Source of the DNA: UMGS1279 sp045577695
GTDB taxonomy: Bacteria; Bacillota; Clostridia; Oscillospirales; Acutalibacteraceae
Length of the DNA: 29,779 bases
Direction: 5' to 3'
Assembly (NCBI GenBank): GCA_045577695.1
Contig: JAZNIW010000053.1
Location: 1 to 29,779, forward strand
Shown piece by piece: positions 1 through 7,401 of this stretch. Within the stretch, counting starts at the first letter, position 1. Each line of letters opens with the position of its first letter. The notes beneath the pieces were generated by a model, which did not search any database, was not told the DNA's origin, and saw only the letters and a program-made list of their open reading frames with translations. The position numbers were made by a program, and so were the translations under genes.

Positions 1-282
1 GTAATGGATAAGTCGCTGTCTGCTTCTGCTCACATCATCAAAGACTGCAATACCCGTTGCACCCTTGTTTACCCATCGACCAAAAGTGCCGTTCCAACGC
101 TCAATCTCAAGCACGGCAGTAGCATCAGGTCTTTGAGCGAAAACAAGCAACTGCTCATCGAAACGGAGCTTATAGTTTCTGCAAGCAGAGGTCAAAAAGT
201 CTTGCCAACTCTTTGGGGAAGATACGACCGTTTTGCAAGTACGGTTGTATAACTCGGAAATCAGGTCATATTTACGAGCCAT
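1..282 (-). CDS. Giant element protein, N-terminal 94 residues (helicase/methylase-type), cut by window edge
   Basis: The ATG at 282-280 is preceded by AAGGAGG at good spacing, and an open frame of 94 codons runs off the left edge without a stop. The protein begins MARKYDLISEL and includes FDEQLLVFAQRPDATAV and WNGTFGRWVNKG. From memory, this start is typical of the very long proteins (often over 2000 residues) of Tn1549-like conjugative elements, which combine an N-6 adenine methylase-like domain with SNF2/DEAD helicase motifs. Those catalytic domains would lie outside the window, so only the N-terminal module is seen here. It is the last gene in view of a tightly packed minus-strand operon, 14 bp after the preceding stop. 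The family assignment rests on recalled N-terminal similarity only. Confidence 0.75.
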   Translation of the reverse strand, partial: MARKYDLISELYNRTCKTVVSSPKSWQDFLTSACRNYKLRFDEQLLVFAQRPDATAVLEIERWNGTFGRWVNKGATGIAVFDDVSRSRQRLIHY

Positions 283-296
283 CAGGTAACACCTCC

Positions 297-851
297 TTAT
301 CGTTCAATTTCTTTGTTCTGTTTTTGTCGGGGAATGGTAAAGCCATATACTGCGGCAATATCATCACCGAGCCGTCTTGTGATCCTTGTTATATCGGCTC
401 TCGTTGCTTTGCCCTCGTATATCTTCGCTTTGAGATTTTCAATTTGACTGTCGGTAGCGGTGTCCTTATACACACGATAGAGGTAATAGTTTCTGCCATC
501 GTGGTGTACGGCATCGGCACGAAGGTCGCCGTATTTATCGACATACCATTCGCACATATCCATTTCGGTATAAAGACAGTCACAAATCTTACCTGATTTA
601 ATCTCTGCGTAACCGCTAACTCGACCGTTCCACCGACCAATATCGGCTATAACCAAGATCGGTTGAGAGAGCTGAACATTCAGGTTCATACGCTCATCAC
701 CGAGATAGTCGGCATTGATTTCGTGCATCTTTTGGATAAGCTCATCTTCGGAAAGGTCGGGGTATTGCTCCATCAGGTCATCCTTCCAATCATCAAAGTT
801 TAGGTTTATATCGCCCCATATAACGTGGCGGTCATTCGCTTGGCTGCTCAT
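297..851 (-). CDS. Conserved element protein of unknown function (184 aa)
   Basis: This soluble acidic protein starts MSSQANDRHVIWGDI and has no signal peptide or membrane segment. The ATG at 851-849 is preferred over an in-frame GTG three codons earlier (860): family members I recall begin MSSQANDRHVIWG, and the purine-rich GGCGGTGG lies upstream. The N-terminal half is rich in Asp, Glu and Trp (DDWKDDL, YPDLSEDEL). The middle contains ILVIADIGRWNGRVSGY, and the end is basic. It overlaps the preceding gene by 20 bp and is followed after 14 bp by the giant-protein gene, so translational coupling is likely. It resembles hypothetical proteins that accompany the giant helicase/methylase gene in Clostridia elements. 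No biochemical role can be read from the sequence. Confidence 0.8.
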   Translation of the reverse strand: MSSQANDRHVIWGDINLNFDDWKDDLMEQYPDLSEDELIQKMHEINADYLGDERMNLNVQLSQPILVIADIGRWNGRVSGYAEIKSGKICDCLYTEMDMCEWYVDKYGDLRADAVHHDGRNYYLYRVYKDTATDSQIENLKAKIYEGKATRADITRITRRLGDDIAAVYGFTIPRQKQNKEIER

Positions 852-1062
852 CGTTACCACCGCCCAAGTAGGAGAACAGTTTGTTTGCTTTGGTCGCTTT
901 CTGAAGCTCCATAATAACGGTCATATCCTGAATGGTGATATTGGGGATTTTCAAAATGCTCTCCATATCAAGAGCCTGCAACTCCTTTTCGGTTCTGCAT
1001 TTGGCATCAAAGAGTTTATTCAGGACTTTGACCTTCTGCTGAAGGGTAAATGAGTCTTTCAT
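832..1062 (-). CDS. Small helical accessory protein (76 aa), unknown function
   Basis: The ATG at 1062 overlaps the TGA of the upstream gene (ATGA arrangement, 4 bp), a strong sign of coupled translation. The 3' end overlaps the next gene by 20 bp. The protein begins MKDSFTLQQKVKVLNKLFDA and looks entirely helical, with evenly spaced hydrophobic residues and many Lys, Glu and Gln, followed by a flexible YLGGGNDEQPSE tail. There are no cysteines other than one at residue 23, no membrane segment and no recognisable catalytic motif. The packing suggests it works with its neighbours in the element, possibly as a DNA-binding or adaptor protein, but that is a guess. Confidence 0.75.
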   Translation of the reverse strand: MKDSFTLQQKVKVLNKLFDAKCRTEKELQALDMESILKIPNITIQDMTVIMELQKATKANKLFSYLGGGNDEQPSE

Positions 1063-1640
1063 CGTTCTGCCTCCTTGTTCTTTCTTTTATTGGCTCTCTT
1101 TAAGGCTTCAGCCTTTTCCTTTGCCCATTCGGGCATACTCTCCGGTTTTACTTCACCCATAACCTCATATCGCTCCCAACGGCAATTTTTACCCGTGTGA
1201 AGGTTGGTGCAGAACACGGCACTTCCACGAGTATTTGCCGAAGCTCCCGAACCGCCGTACACCAAGTACAACTGTCGGTCTGCTCTTTGAAATTCAGGGC
1301 GAAGATGCTTTGTATCAATGGCAATTATCTTGCCGTTTATATCGTGGGTATGGTGGTCAGGAATACAGTCCTCTGCGGTAATGACCGTAATAGGAATACC
1401 GAGTTTCTTGACAGACTCTATATGCAGTTCGGCTTCGTTTGCAATACGAGCGCCGTAAATCTTGGCAATCTCTGCATAGTCATCAGAAAGCATACTCTCG
1501 TGGTATAACTCAAAGAGTTCGTTGCGCTCCACAAAGCAGGTCATATACTTTTCGCCGTCTGTGTTTTTCTCGTCCGTAGCGAGTACAACTTCCTTTTCGC
1601 CAATTTTGACAGAGGACACGACTTCATAGGAGTGTATCAT
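1059..1640 (-). CDS. Conserved element protein of unknown function (193 aa)
   Basis: The frame is open back to 1796, but that longer form would overlap the upstream gene by 128 bp. I chose the ATG at 1640 (MIHSYEVVSSVKIGEKEVV) because similar proteins I recall start near this point. An AGTGAGGTG sequence about 20 nt upstream is too far to be an ideal ribosome site, so a start at a non-ATG codon near 1658, or the ATG at 1691, remains possible. The body contains EKYMTCFVERNELF, a repeated charged pattern, VYGGSGASANTRGSAVF and a WERYEVMGEVKPESMPEWA segment. The C-terminus is Lys/Arg-rich. It is soluble and has no signal peptide. It resembles hypothetical proteins in Tn1549-like elements, and no catalytic site is identified. 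Confidence 0.7.
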   Translation of the reverse strand: MIHSYEVVSSVKIGEKEVVLATDEKNTDGEKYMTCFVERNELFELYHESMLSDDYAEIAKIYGARIANEAELHIESVKKLGIPITVITAEDCIPDHHTHDINGKIIAIDTKHLRPEFQRADRQLYLVYGGSGASANTRGSAVFCTNLHTGKNCRWERYEVMGEVKPESMPEWAKEKAEALKRANKRKNKEAER

Positions 1641-1668
1641 TCGTTTTTCTGTGTTTATCGGAAACACC

Positions 1669-1983
1669 TCACTTTCTCTTGTCAGTAGCATAGGCTTTGT
1701 ATTTGCCTTGCTGTTTTCTTCTTGCTCTACGCACTTCAGGACTGCAACCGAGTTCAGGGGTTGCTGCCTGAATTTTCTGACGGGTGCGGCGAACACTCTC
1801 GAAGCAAGGAATATGAAACACCTTGTAGTTGTTCATAACCATCTCGAAAGGCAGTTCGCCAACTCTGACTTCACCGTAGCGATTGCAATAGAGAAGATAA
1901 AGGATCATATCATCATCTCGTGCTTCTTGGTGGTTGGAAAGAATAGCACGGACTCTGCTTTCAATCGTTTTTAGGTCTTTCAT
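1669..1983 (-). CDS. Small basic protein (104 aa), phage/element-type hypothetical
   Basis: The ATG at 1983 has a clear GGAGG ribosome site 7-8 nt upstream (ACGGAGGCAAGTT). The protein starts MKDLKTIESRVRAILSNH and has an acidic patch (EARDDDMIL). It ends in an Arg/Lys-rich tail with the pattern ESVRRTRQKIQAATPEL. This tail pattern, an Arg-rich helix followed by a Pro-Glu-Leu segment, is common in small phage and mobile-element proteins of unknown role that sit beside replication or regulation genes. It is the first gene after a strong terminator (2001-2031) and so probably begins the operon that runs left to the giant protein. A promoter between the terminator and the start is not obvious. 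Nucleic-acid binding is plausible from the charge but unproven. Confidence 0.75.
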   Translation of the reverse strand: MKDLKTIESRVRAILSNHQEARDDDMILYLLYCNRYGEVRVGELPFEMVMNNYKVFHIPCFESVRRTRQKIQAATPELGCSPEVRRARRKQQGKYKAYATDKRK

Positions 1984-2000
1984 AACTTGCCTCCGTAAAA

Positions 2001-2031
2001 TAGAAAAGGGGCGGAGTATTTCATCCGCCCC
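2001..2031 (-). terminator. Rho-independent terminator after the adhesin/micro-protein unit
   Basis: A perfect 8-bp stem (GGGGCGGA 2008-2015 with TCCGCCCC 2024-2031) and an 8-nt loop are followed on the minus strand by TTTTCTATTTT. It lies 7 bp after the stop of the 29-aa gene, and only about 18 bp separate it from the start of the next gene. It therefore divides the surface-protein unit from the downstream accessory operon, unless read-through is used. Confidence 0.9.
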
Positions 2032-2037
2032 AAAGGT

Positions 2038-2127
2038 TTATTTCTTCTTGTTTCTCACCTGAAGGAAGATAATTCCTCCGATGATGAAAGCAATCAGCAC
2101 GATAGTGATAATTACTTTAGGTTCCAT
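2038..2127 (-). CDS. 29-residue single-span membrane micro-protein
   Basis: The ATG at 2127-2125 overlaps the TAA of the giant adhesin by one base (TAATG), so translation is probably coupled by termination-reinitiation. The peptide starts MEPKVIITIVLIAF, continues as one unbroken hydrophobic stretch of about 18 residues (roughly 5-22), and ends VRNKKK. The short N-terminus and basic C-terminus predict one membrane span with the C-terminus in the cytoplasm. A terminator follows at once. It has no known family that I can name. Its fixed place behind a sortase-anchored adhesin suggests a role in export, folding or anchoring of that protein, which is an inference from position only. The intact frame, coupling and hydrophobic pattern support a real gene. 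Confidence 0.65.
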   Translation of the reverse strand: MEPKVIITIVLIAFIIGGIIFLQVRNKKK

Positions 2128-5100
2128 TACTGCTCACCATCCTTCTTCTTACGTCTGAAGCCGAAGAATACGGTCGCTCCGACACCTACAACAGACAGAC
2201 CGAGCAAGCCGAGCCACAAGCCGATATTGCTATCATCGCCCGTCTTAGGATTGTCGATAAATACATTGTGCATCTCAACAATGGTCGTGGAGTCTGTCAT
2301 AACATTTGCCTTTCTATCGGCAGGTCGGGAGTAAGGAGCAGACACATCATCTGCGACTTCGGAAACGGTGTACTCACCAATGCGAAGTCCCTCAAGGAAG
2401 ATCTCGCCGTTCTCGTCAGTCTTGAGTGTTACGTCAAAACCATTCGGTCCGGTGATACGGAAGGAGAACCCTTCGACCTTTCCATTAGAGGAAGTCTTGA
2501 CGATCTTGAGAGTACCCGTCATAGCGTTGTTAATGAAACCAACGCCTGCTTCGTTCTCAACAACGTAGGTAGTACCGTCAGTTTCAATGAATACGGCATA
2601 CACACCTTCATCAAGGAAGAATCCGTCAGGTGCGACAGTTTCTTTGATAAGGTAATGACCGTATCTCATATCCTTCATTTCGTAGATACCTACTTCGCTT
2701 TCGGTAAGCGTACCGATAAGGGTGTCGCCATCATCGAGCTTGCCGTCTGCATTGTTGTCCTTGTAAACCTCAAAGGTCGCTCCGCTGAGCTTGTTATCAG
2801 GGTATTCCTTATCCACCTTAGTCAAGGTGATGTTGCCCTTGATAGGCTTATTGATAAAGCCTACGCCTGCTTCATTTTTAATGACATACACCTTTTCATC
2901 GGTGTCGATGAATACAGAATATACGCCGTCATCAAGCAAGAAGCCTTCGGGAGCAACGGTTTCTTTCACAAGGTAGTGACCGTAGTAAAGGTCGAGCATT
3001 TCATACACACCGTCTTTTTCGGTAAGTGTGCCGATAAGCTCATCGCCCTCGTCAATTACTCCGTCTGCGTTGTTGTCCTTATAGACTTCAAAGGTTGCAC
3101 CGGAGAGTTTATTTTCAGGGTAGTCGGCATCTACCTTAGTCAAGGTAATATCGCCCATAATAAACTCGTTGACGATTTCGATTTCCACGATCTGAGCGTT
3201 CTCTTTGATTACCACGTCAAAGACAGTTTCGTTGAGAACAAAGCCTATAGGCTGCTCAATCTCACGAACTACCCACTCACCATAAGGAATATTGGCAAAA
3301 GAAAAACTACCATCTTCTGCGGAAGTGGTAGTCATCAAGGCGTTATCCTTTGTGAAGTTGGTTTCGTCTTTCTTGAACAAGCCAATTACTGCTCCTTCAA
3401 GACTGTCGCCGTGTTCGGTGGTTTTCATACCCTCAACAGAACCGTAGATAAGGTCGTTTTCGATAGGCTTGCCGCCGTTTACAGACAAGGTAACGGCAAC
3501 GATTTCCTGACCTGCATACTCAAATGCAAACTCATACTTATCGGAGTTCAGGATATAATGCTCATCGGTTGCGATTTCCTTTACATAGTAACTGCCGATA
3601 GGAAGGTCGGTCTTAACGGTTGCAAGTCCGTTCTCATCAAAGGTAATTACTTCGATAAGTCCGTCGGCAGGAATGGAAGTACCGCTTGTGGAAACAAGTT
3701 CTTCTGCGGCATATAAGCCAAACACTACATTCTTGATTTCGCCATTATTACCGATTTCAAAGAGGTCATTTGTTTCAAGTACCTTCTGCATAGAAAGGGT
3801 TGCTTTCTGTCTTTCATTATAGAAAGAGGTAGCAGTTTCGGTAACGGACACATTCTGTCCTGCGTAGATCAACTCAACAGAGTGAATGTCTTTGCTGATT
3901 ACATAACCGTAAGGAGCTTTGATTTCCTGAACCTCATACTTGCCAAGATAGATTTCCTTGCTCTTGGCTAAACCGTCAGCTCCGGTTGTAATGGTGTCTA
4001 CCACTTCGCCCTTTGCATAACGGAGTGTGCCGTCAGGAGTGTAAATATCTTCTGCGGCTCTAATTTCAAAGACTGCACCCTCAAGGGCAGTTTCCTTGTA
4101 GATAGGCTGATAGATTACGGTATTTTCATCACCGCTAACATCAACACCGAAGAATACTTCGCCGTTCTTTTCTACGGTAACAGTACCTTTCTGTGCCATA
4201 TTTGCCTTGTTGACCTTAATCACAGTAACCCCGCTTTCCTCAGTAGTAGAATTATCTTCCGTTACATCAAAATACACAGGAGTTGTGTCAAGCACATACC
4301 CGAAAGGAGCTTCGACTTCCACAAGGTAGTAACCCTTGCCGTAAGGGAGCTTTTCAGGGGTAACGAGCGAACCGTTGGCATCGGTGTAGAAGGTATCAAT
4401 GGTAGTAGGTGTCGGATAAGTGAAAGTCATCTTTACAAGCTCACCGTCAGGATTGTAAATCTTGAAGGCTGCACCTGCATACGGGATAGTCTTTTCGGTT
4501 TCCGCATCTACCTTAACCACACGGACATAGCTCTCAAAGTTAGCGTTGTTAATAAGGTAGCGGTAAGTTGTTTCGTTCTGTGCGATATACACATCAAAGT
4601 CAGGCATTAACTCACGACCGTCCCAACCGCTAACCTGATGCACGGTATAAACACCGTAAGGGAGCATCTTTGTCTGTCCGAAGCCGTGTTCATCACAGAC
4701 GATAATATCACGCTCAGTTTCCTTTGCGTTCTTATAGTTACCTGCGGCTTTCAAGAAGATCTCAAACTTTGCACCTTCTTCGGGAGTTTCGATTTTGGTG
4801 CTGCCGTCATCGGTGTGCTTGATAATGGCAATGTCGCCCTTAATGATGTCCTCATACACATCGGGATACTCGGTATTGAGTTCTACGGTGTAGTTTTCTG
4901 CCGAGCAGTCAATGTGATAGATGGTAGTGTCGAGCAAGTAACCCTCAGACGGAGAGATTTCACGGATGCTCCAATCATCACCGCATACATAGTAGTCGGT
5001 GATAAAGTAGCCGTTTTCATCGGTTGTATAAATGTCTACAAGAGTTTCGCCCTTATATACACCGTACACAGCGCCGCCGAGAGTGGCATCGCCCTGAGTC

Positions 5101-7331
5101 TGTCCGTAAGCTCCGCCCAACTTCTCAATCATTTCATCGGAATCGCCGTCAATCAACATAACGGGAACACCACTACTGCCGCCGTTATTATCGGCAAGTT
5201 CGGAGTCGAGCTTGAACACATCGGCTCTCCACTTCTTCAAGATATTCTCAAAAGATTTCTCAGTCACTTTGTTCCACTCAATGACTGCACTCTGACTTTC
5301 AGGAATGACATAGCGGATAGGGGTATTTACTTCTTCAATAGTGAAGTTAGAGCCGATAAGAATATTCTTGAAAGTGGCAACACCGTTCTTGTCGGTAGTT
5401 GCATACTCATCGACTTTAATTCCGCTGAGAGAAGTGCCGTACAAATGAAACTTGAGTCCTTCAACGAGTTTATCTTCGGCAGTCTTAACCACCTTGAGAT
5501 CGCCACGCTTCAAGATGTTCTCAAAGGATTTGTTTACTACCTTGTTCCATTCGATTTCAACGGTCTGTGCTTTGGGAACGATATACTTTTCTGCGGTGTT
5601 TACTTCCTCAAGGGTATAACGAGAGCCAATGAGTACATCTTCAAACATCGCAACACCGTTTTTATCGGTAACTGCATATTCGTCCACCTTATGACCGCTG
5701 AGAGAAGTACCGTAGAGGTGGAACTGAATGCCCTCAACCATATTATCTTCGGAAGTCTTTACGACTTTGAGATCGCCACGCTTGAGTTCGTTATAAAAGT
5801 CGTTCTCGGTAACTTTTTCCCATTCGATAACCGCAACCTGACTGTCAGGAATGATATATCTTTCTGCGGTTTCGACTTCTTCGAGGGTATAGTTAGTGCC
5901 TACAAGCACGTTCTTGAACATAGCCACACCGCTTTTATCGGTAGTGGCGAAAAGGTCAACGGTCTGTCCTGAAGTGGACTTGCCGTAAAGGTGGAACTTC
6001 ACGCCCTCATTCATATTATCTTCGGAAGTCTTAATGACCTTCAAATCGCTTCGCTTGAGAACGTTCTTAAAACTCACAGAAGCCGTCTGTCCACTCACGA
6101 CCGTTACAGTCTTAGACTGCTGCGGCTCATAATAACCGATAGACTGTTCTGTAACGGTGTAAGTGCCGGGACTAAGGTTATCAATGATAATCTCGCCATT
6201 AGAACCCGTCTTTACGGTTTTATTCACACCGTTGCCGGTAATGGTAAAGGAAATTCCCGATACGTTACCGTCCTCAGAGGTCTTAACGATTTTGGCAGAA
6301 CCCAAGCTGACCTTAATATTGAGATAACCCCTCACGGGATCGTTTACTTCTGCGGCAAAGGTAGACAAGTCCTGAATACCTGAACCGGGTGTAATCACAC
6401 CATCCGACCAAACAATAACACCCTTACGAACAGAACCGTTCTTTGTTGCGGTAATGCTCACTTTGCTCGTAGGTGCTTTATTTGCGGTGATAGTCAACTT
6501 GTTTCCACTCACGGAAAAACTGATACCCGACTCACTTGCGTTAAAGGAATAATTACCCAACACATTGTTTGTGTCGGTGAGTGTAGTTGAATAGTTTGTG
6601 CCGTTCCACTCAAGTTCAATATCCTGAGCCTTAGAAGTAGACTTCGCAAAGAAGCTCGGTACTTTGGAGTGCTTCTGCACGTTGGATACCATACTGTTAT
6701 AGTAGCTCATATACTGACTGTAAAGCGGGTGGTTCTTGCTTACACGGTCGTTTACTGCATCGTAGCTACCCGTATCAACGTGGTTAAAGTTGGAGTCACG
6801 CTCACCGACAACTGTTTCCCAAATAAGAGTCTGTGTTGCCATAATATGAGCCATCTTATCCGCATCTGCGGAGTTCTGAGAACGCCAATCAATATCTACC
6901 GTTCCGGTGTAGCCGTACTGAAAGATACGACCGATGAACAATTTAATCTCGTCAGCAGAAATGGTCTTGTTGTAGGTTGACGGATAGTTGTCCCAATAGG
7001 TTTCATCACGCTTTACCATTTCATCGCCAATGGCAAGCGGTGTACCGGGTTCGATACAGTAACACGCATTGCCCGACCACGAACCAACGGTATAGACCGT
7101 GATCTTTTTGGTTTCTGCGGCAGACCAACCGTTCATATAGTTAAGATTGCCGTGTCCCCAATCACCACTGTAATTGCTATCTCCATCACGAGGAAAAGAC
7201 ATCATTACAACCTCTGCGGTGGTACTTTCTGCGGCAAAGGCGGTTGTCGAGCCAATACCAAGAAAAGTAGAAAGGCACATCACAATGGCAAGTAACGCCG
7301 AAGTGCCTTTCTTAAAAAAACTCTTTTTCAT
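2127..7331 (-). CDS. Giant thioester/Cna-B (SpaA-type) sortase-anchored surface adhesin (1734 aa)
   Basis: The start at 7331 is chosen because AAAGGAGGT lies 9 nt upstream; a more distal start would overlap a terminator. Residues 1-34 form a signal peptide (Lys-rich, hydrophobic core, AFAAES). Next comes a thioester-type domain: CYCIEPG (Cys about 92) and TQTLIWE (Gln about 167) are the residues that form the internal Cys-Gln thioester in TED adhesins, used to bind host surfaces covalently. About 13 SpaA/Cna-B-like domains follow, each with a KxxKT-like lysine and a later YxxxE glutamate typical of isopeptide cross-links. Two sets are near-identical tandem repeats. The end has an NPKTG sorting motif (about residue 1694), a hydrophobic span and RRKKK, so a sortase should anchor it to the wall. 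No sortase gene is in the window. It probably promotes mating-pair contact or host adhesion for the element. Confidence 0.92.
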   Translation of the reverse strand: MKKSFFKKGTSALLAIVMCLSTFLGIGSTTAFAAESTTAEVVMMSFPRDGDSNYSGDWGHGNLNYMNGWSAAETKKITVYTVGSWSGNACYCIEPGTPLAIGDEMVKRDETYWDNYPSTYNKTISADEIKLFIGRIFQYGYTGTVDIDWRSQNSADADKMAHIMATQTLIWETVVGERDSNFNHVDTGSYDAVNDRVSKNHPLYSQYMSYYNSMVSNVQKHSKVPSFFAKSTSKAQDIELEWNGTNYSTTLTDTNNVLGNYSFNASESGISFSVSGNKLTITANKAPTSKVSITATKNGSVRKGVIVWSDGVITPGSGIQDLSTFAAEVNDPVRGYLNIKVSLGSAKIVKTSEDGNVSGISFTITGNGVNKTVKTGSNGEIIIDNLSPGTYTVTEQSIGYYEPQQSKTVTVVSGQTASVSFKNVLKRSDLKVIKTSEDNMNEGVKFHLYGKSTSGQTVDLFATTDKSGVAMFKNVLVGTNYTLEEVETAERYIIPDSQVAVIEWEKVTENDFYNELKRGDLKVVKTSEDNMVEGIQFHLYGTSLSGHKVDEYAVTDKNGVAMFEDVLIGSRYTLEEVNTAEKYIVPKAQTVEIEWNKVVNKSFENILKRGDLKVVKTAEDKLVEGLKFHLYGTSLSGIKVDEYATTDKNGVATFKNILIGSNFTIEEVNTPIRYVIPESQSAVIEWNKVTEKSFENILKKWRADVFKLDSELADNNGGSSGVPVMLIDGDSDEMIEKLGGAYGQTQGDATLGGAVYGVYKGETLVDIYTTDENGYFITDYYVCGDDWSIREISPSEGYLLDTTIYHIDCSAENYTVELNTEYPDVYEDIIKGDIAIIKHTDDGSTKIETPEEGAKFEIFLKAAGNYKNAKETERDIIVCDEHGFGQTKMLPYGVYTVHQVSGWDGRELMPDFDVYIAQNETTYRYLINNANFESYVRVVKVDAETEKTIPYAGAAFKIYNPDGELVKMTFTYPTPTTIDTFYTDANGSLVTPEKLPYGKGYYLVEVEAPFGYVLDTTPVYFDVTEDNSTTEESGVTVIKVNKANMAQKGTVTVEKNGEVFFGVDVSGDENTVIYQPIYKETALEGAVFEIRAAEDIYTPDGTLRYAKGEVVDTITTGADGLAKSKEIYLGKYEVQEIKAPYGYVISKDIHSVELIYAGQNVSVTETATSFYNERQKATLSMQKVLETNDLFEIGNNGEIKNVVFGLYAAEELVSTSGTSIPADGLIEVITFDENGLATVKTDLPIGSYYVKEIATDEHYILNSDKYEFAFEYAGQEIVAVTLSVNGGKPIENDLIYGSVEGMKTTEHGDSLEGAVIGLFKKDETNFTKDNALMTTTSAEDGSFSFANIPYGEWVVREIEQPIGFVLNETVFDVVIKENAQIVEIEIVNEFIMGDITLTKVDADYPENKLSGATFEVYKDNNADGVIDEGDELIGTLTEKDGVYEMLDLYYGHYLVKETVAPEGFLLDDGVYSVFIDTDEKVYVIKNEAGVGFINKPIKGNITLTKVDKEYPDNKLSGATFEVYKDNNADGKLDDGDTLIGTLTESEVGIYEMKDMRYGHYLIKETVAPDGFFLDEGVYAVFIETDGTTYVVENEAGVGFINNAMTGTLKIVKTSSNGKVEGFSFRITGPNGFDVTLKTDENGEIFLEGLRIGEYTVSEVADDVSAPYSRPADRKANVMTDSTTIVEMHNVFIDNPKTGDDSNIGLWLGLLGLSVVGVGATVFFGFRRKKKDGEQ
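2503..3138 (-). repeat. Two tandem 318-bp Cna-B repeat units within the adhesin
   Basis: The unit boundary sequence GTCAAGGT recurs at 2821 and 3139, a period of 318 bp (106 residues). Both units encode the pattern LTKVD-YP-NKLSGATFEVYKD, then an acidic calcium-loop-like DNNADG segment, and YGHYL-KETVAP-GF. They are the last complete pair before the final Cna-B domain. Such repeats can expand or contract by recombination. Confidence 0.85.
5228..6046 (-). repeat. Three tandem 273-bp Cna-B repeat units within the adhesin
   Basis: Matching segments recur at 5501, 5774 and 6047, an exact period of 273 bp (91 residues). Each unit encodes KRGDLKVVKT (or a close variant), EG-xFHLYG, a TDKNGVAMF-like turn, TLEEV and IEWNKV. 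The units differ by scattered substitutions, so they are old duplications kept in frame. They extend the stalk between the thioester head and the more diverse C-terminal domains. Confidence 0.88.
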
Positions 7332-7356
7332 TAGGTTTTTACCTCCTTTTGACATA

Positions 7357-7386
7357 GAAAAACGCACCGATTTTTCACGGTGCGTT
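7357..7386 (-). terminator. Rho-independent terminator between lipoprotein and adhesin genes
   Basis: A perfect 9-bp stem (AACGCACCG 7361-7369 with CGGTGCGTT 7378-7386) with an 8-nt loop is followed on the minus strand by TTTTTC. It lies 15 bp after the lipoprotein stop and only 26 bp before the adhesin start. No convincing promoter fits in that gap, so the adhesin mRNA may depend on read-through or regulated antitermination. Confidence 0.85.
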
Positions 7387-7401
7387 CTTTAGAATATTTT
7401 G

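Noticed and set aside
1059..1796. Longer 245-aa form of the element protein starting at 1796
   Set aside because: It would overlap the well-supported 104-aa gene by 128 bp and adds an N-terminus unlike the remembered family start; the ATG at 1640 is more plausible.
2268..5972. Long open frames on the plus strand (482 and 444 codons) across the adhesin gene
   Set aside because: They are antisense shadows of the 1734-aa adhesin. They lack ribosome sites, and their translations show no domain, while the minus strand gives clear signal-peptide, thioester, Cna-B and sorting motifs.
2503..6046. Regular repeats considered as a CRISPR array
   Set aside because: The periods of 273 and 318 bp, divergence between units and continuous coding of Cna-B domains exclude CRISPR. 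No cas genes and no short regularly spaced repeats occur in the window.
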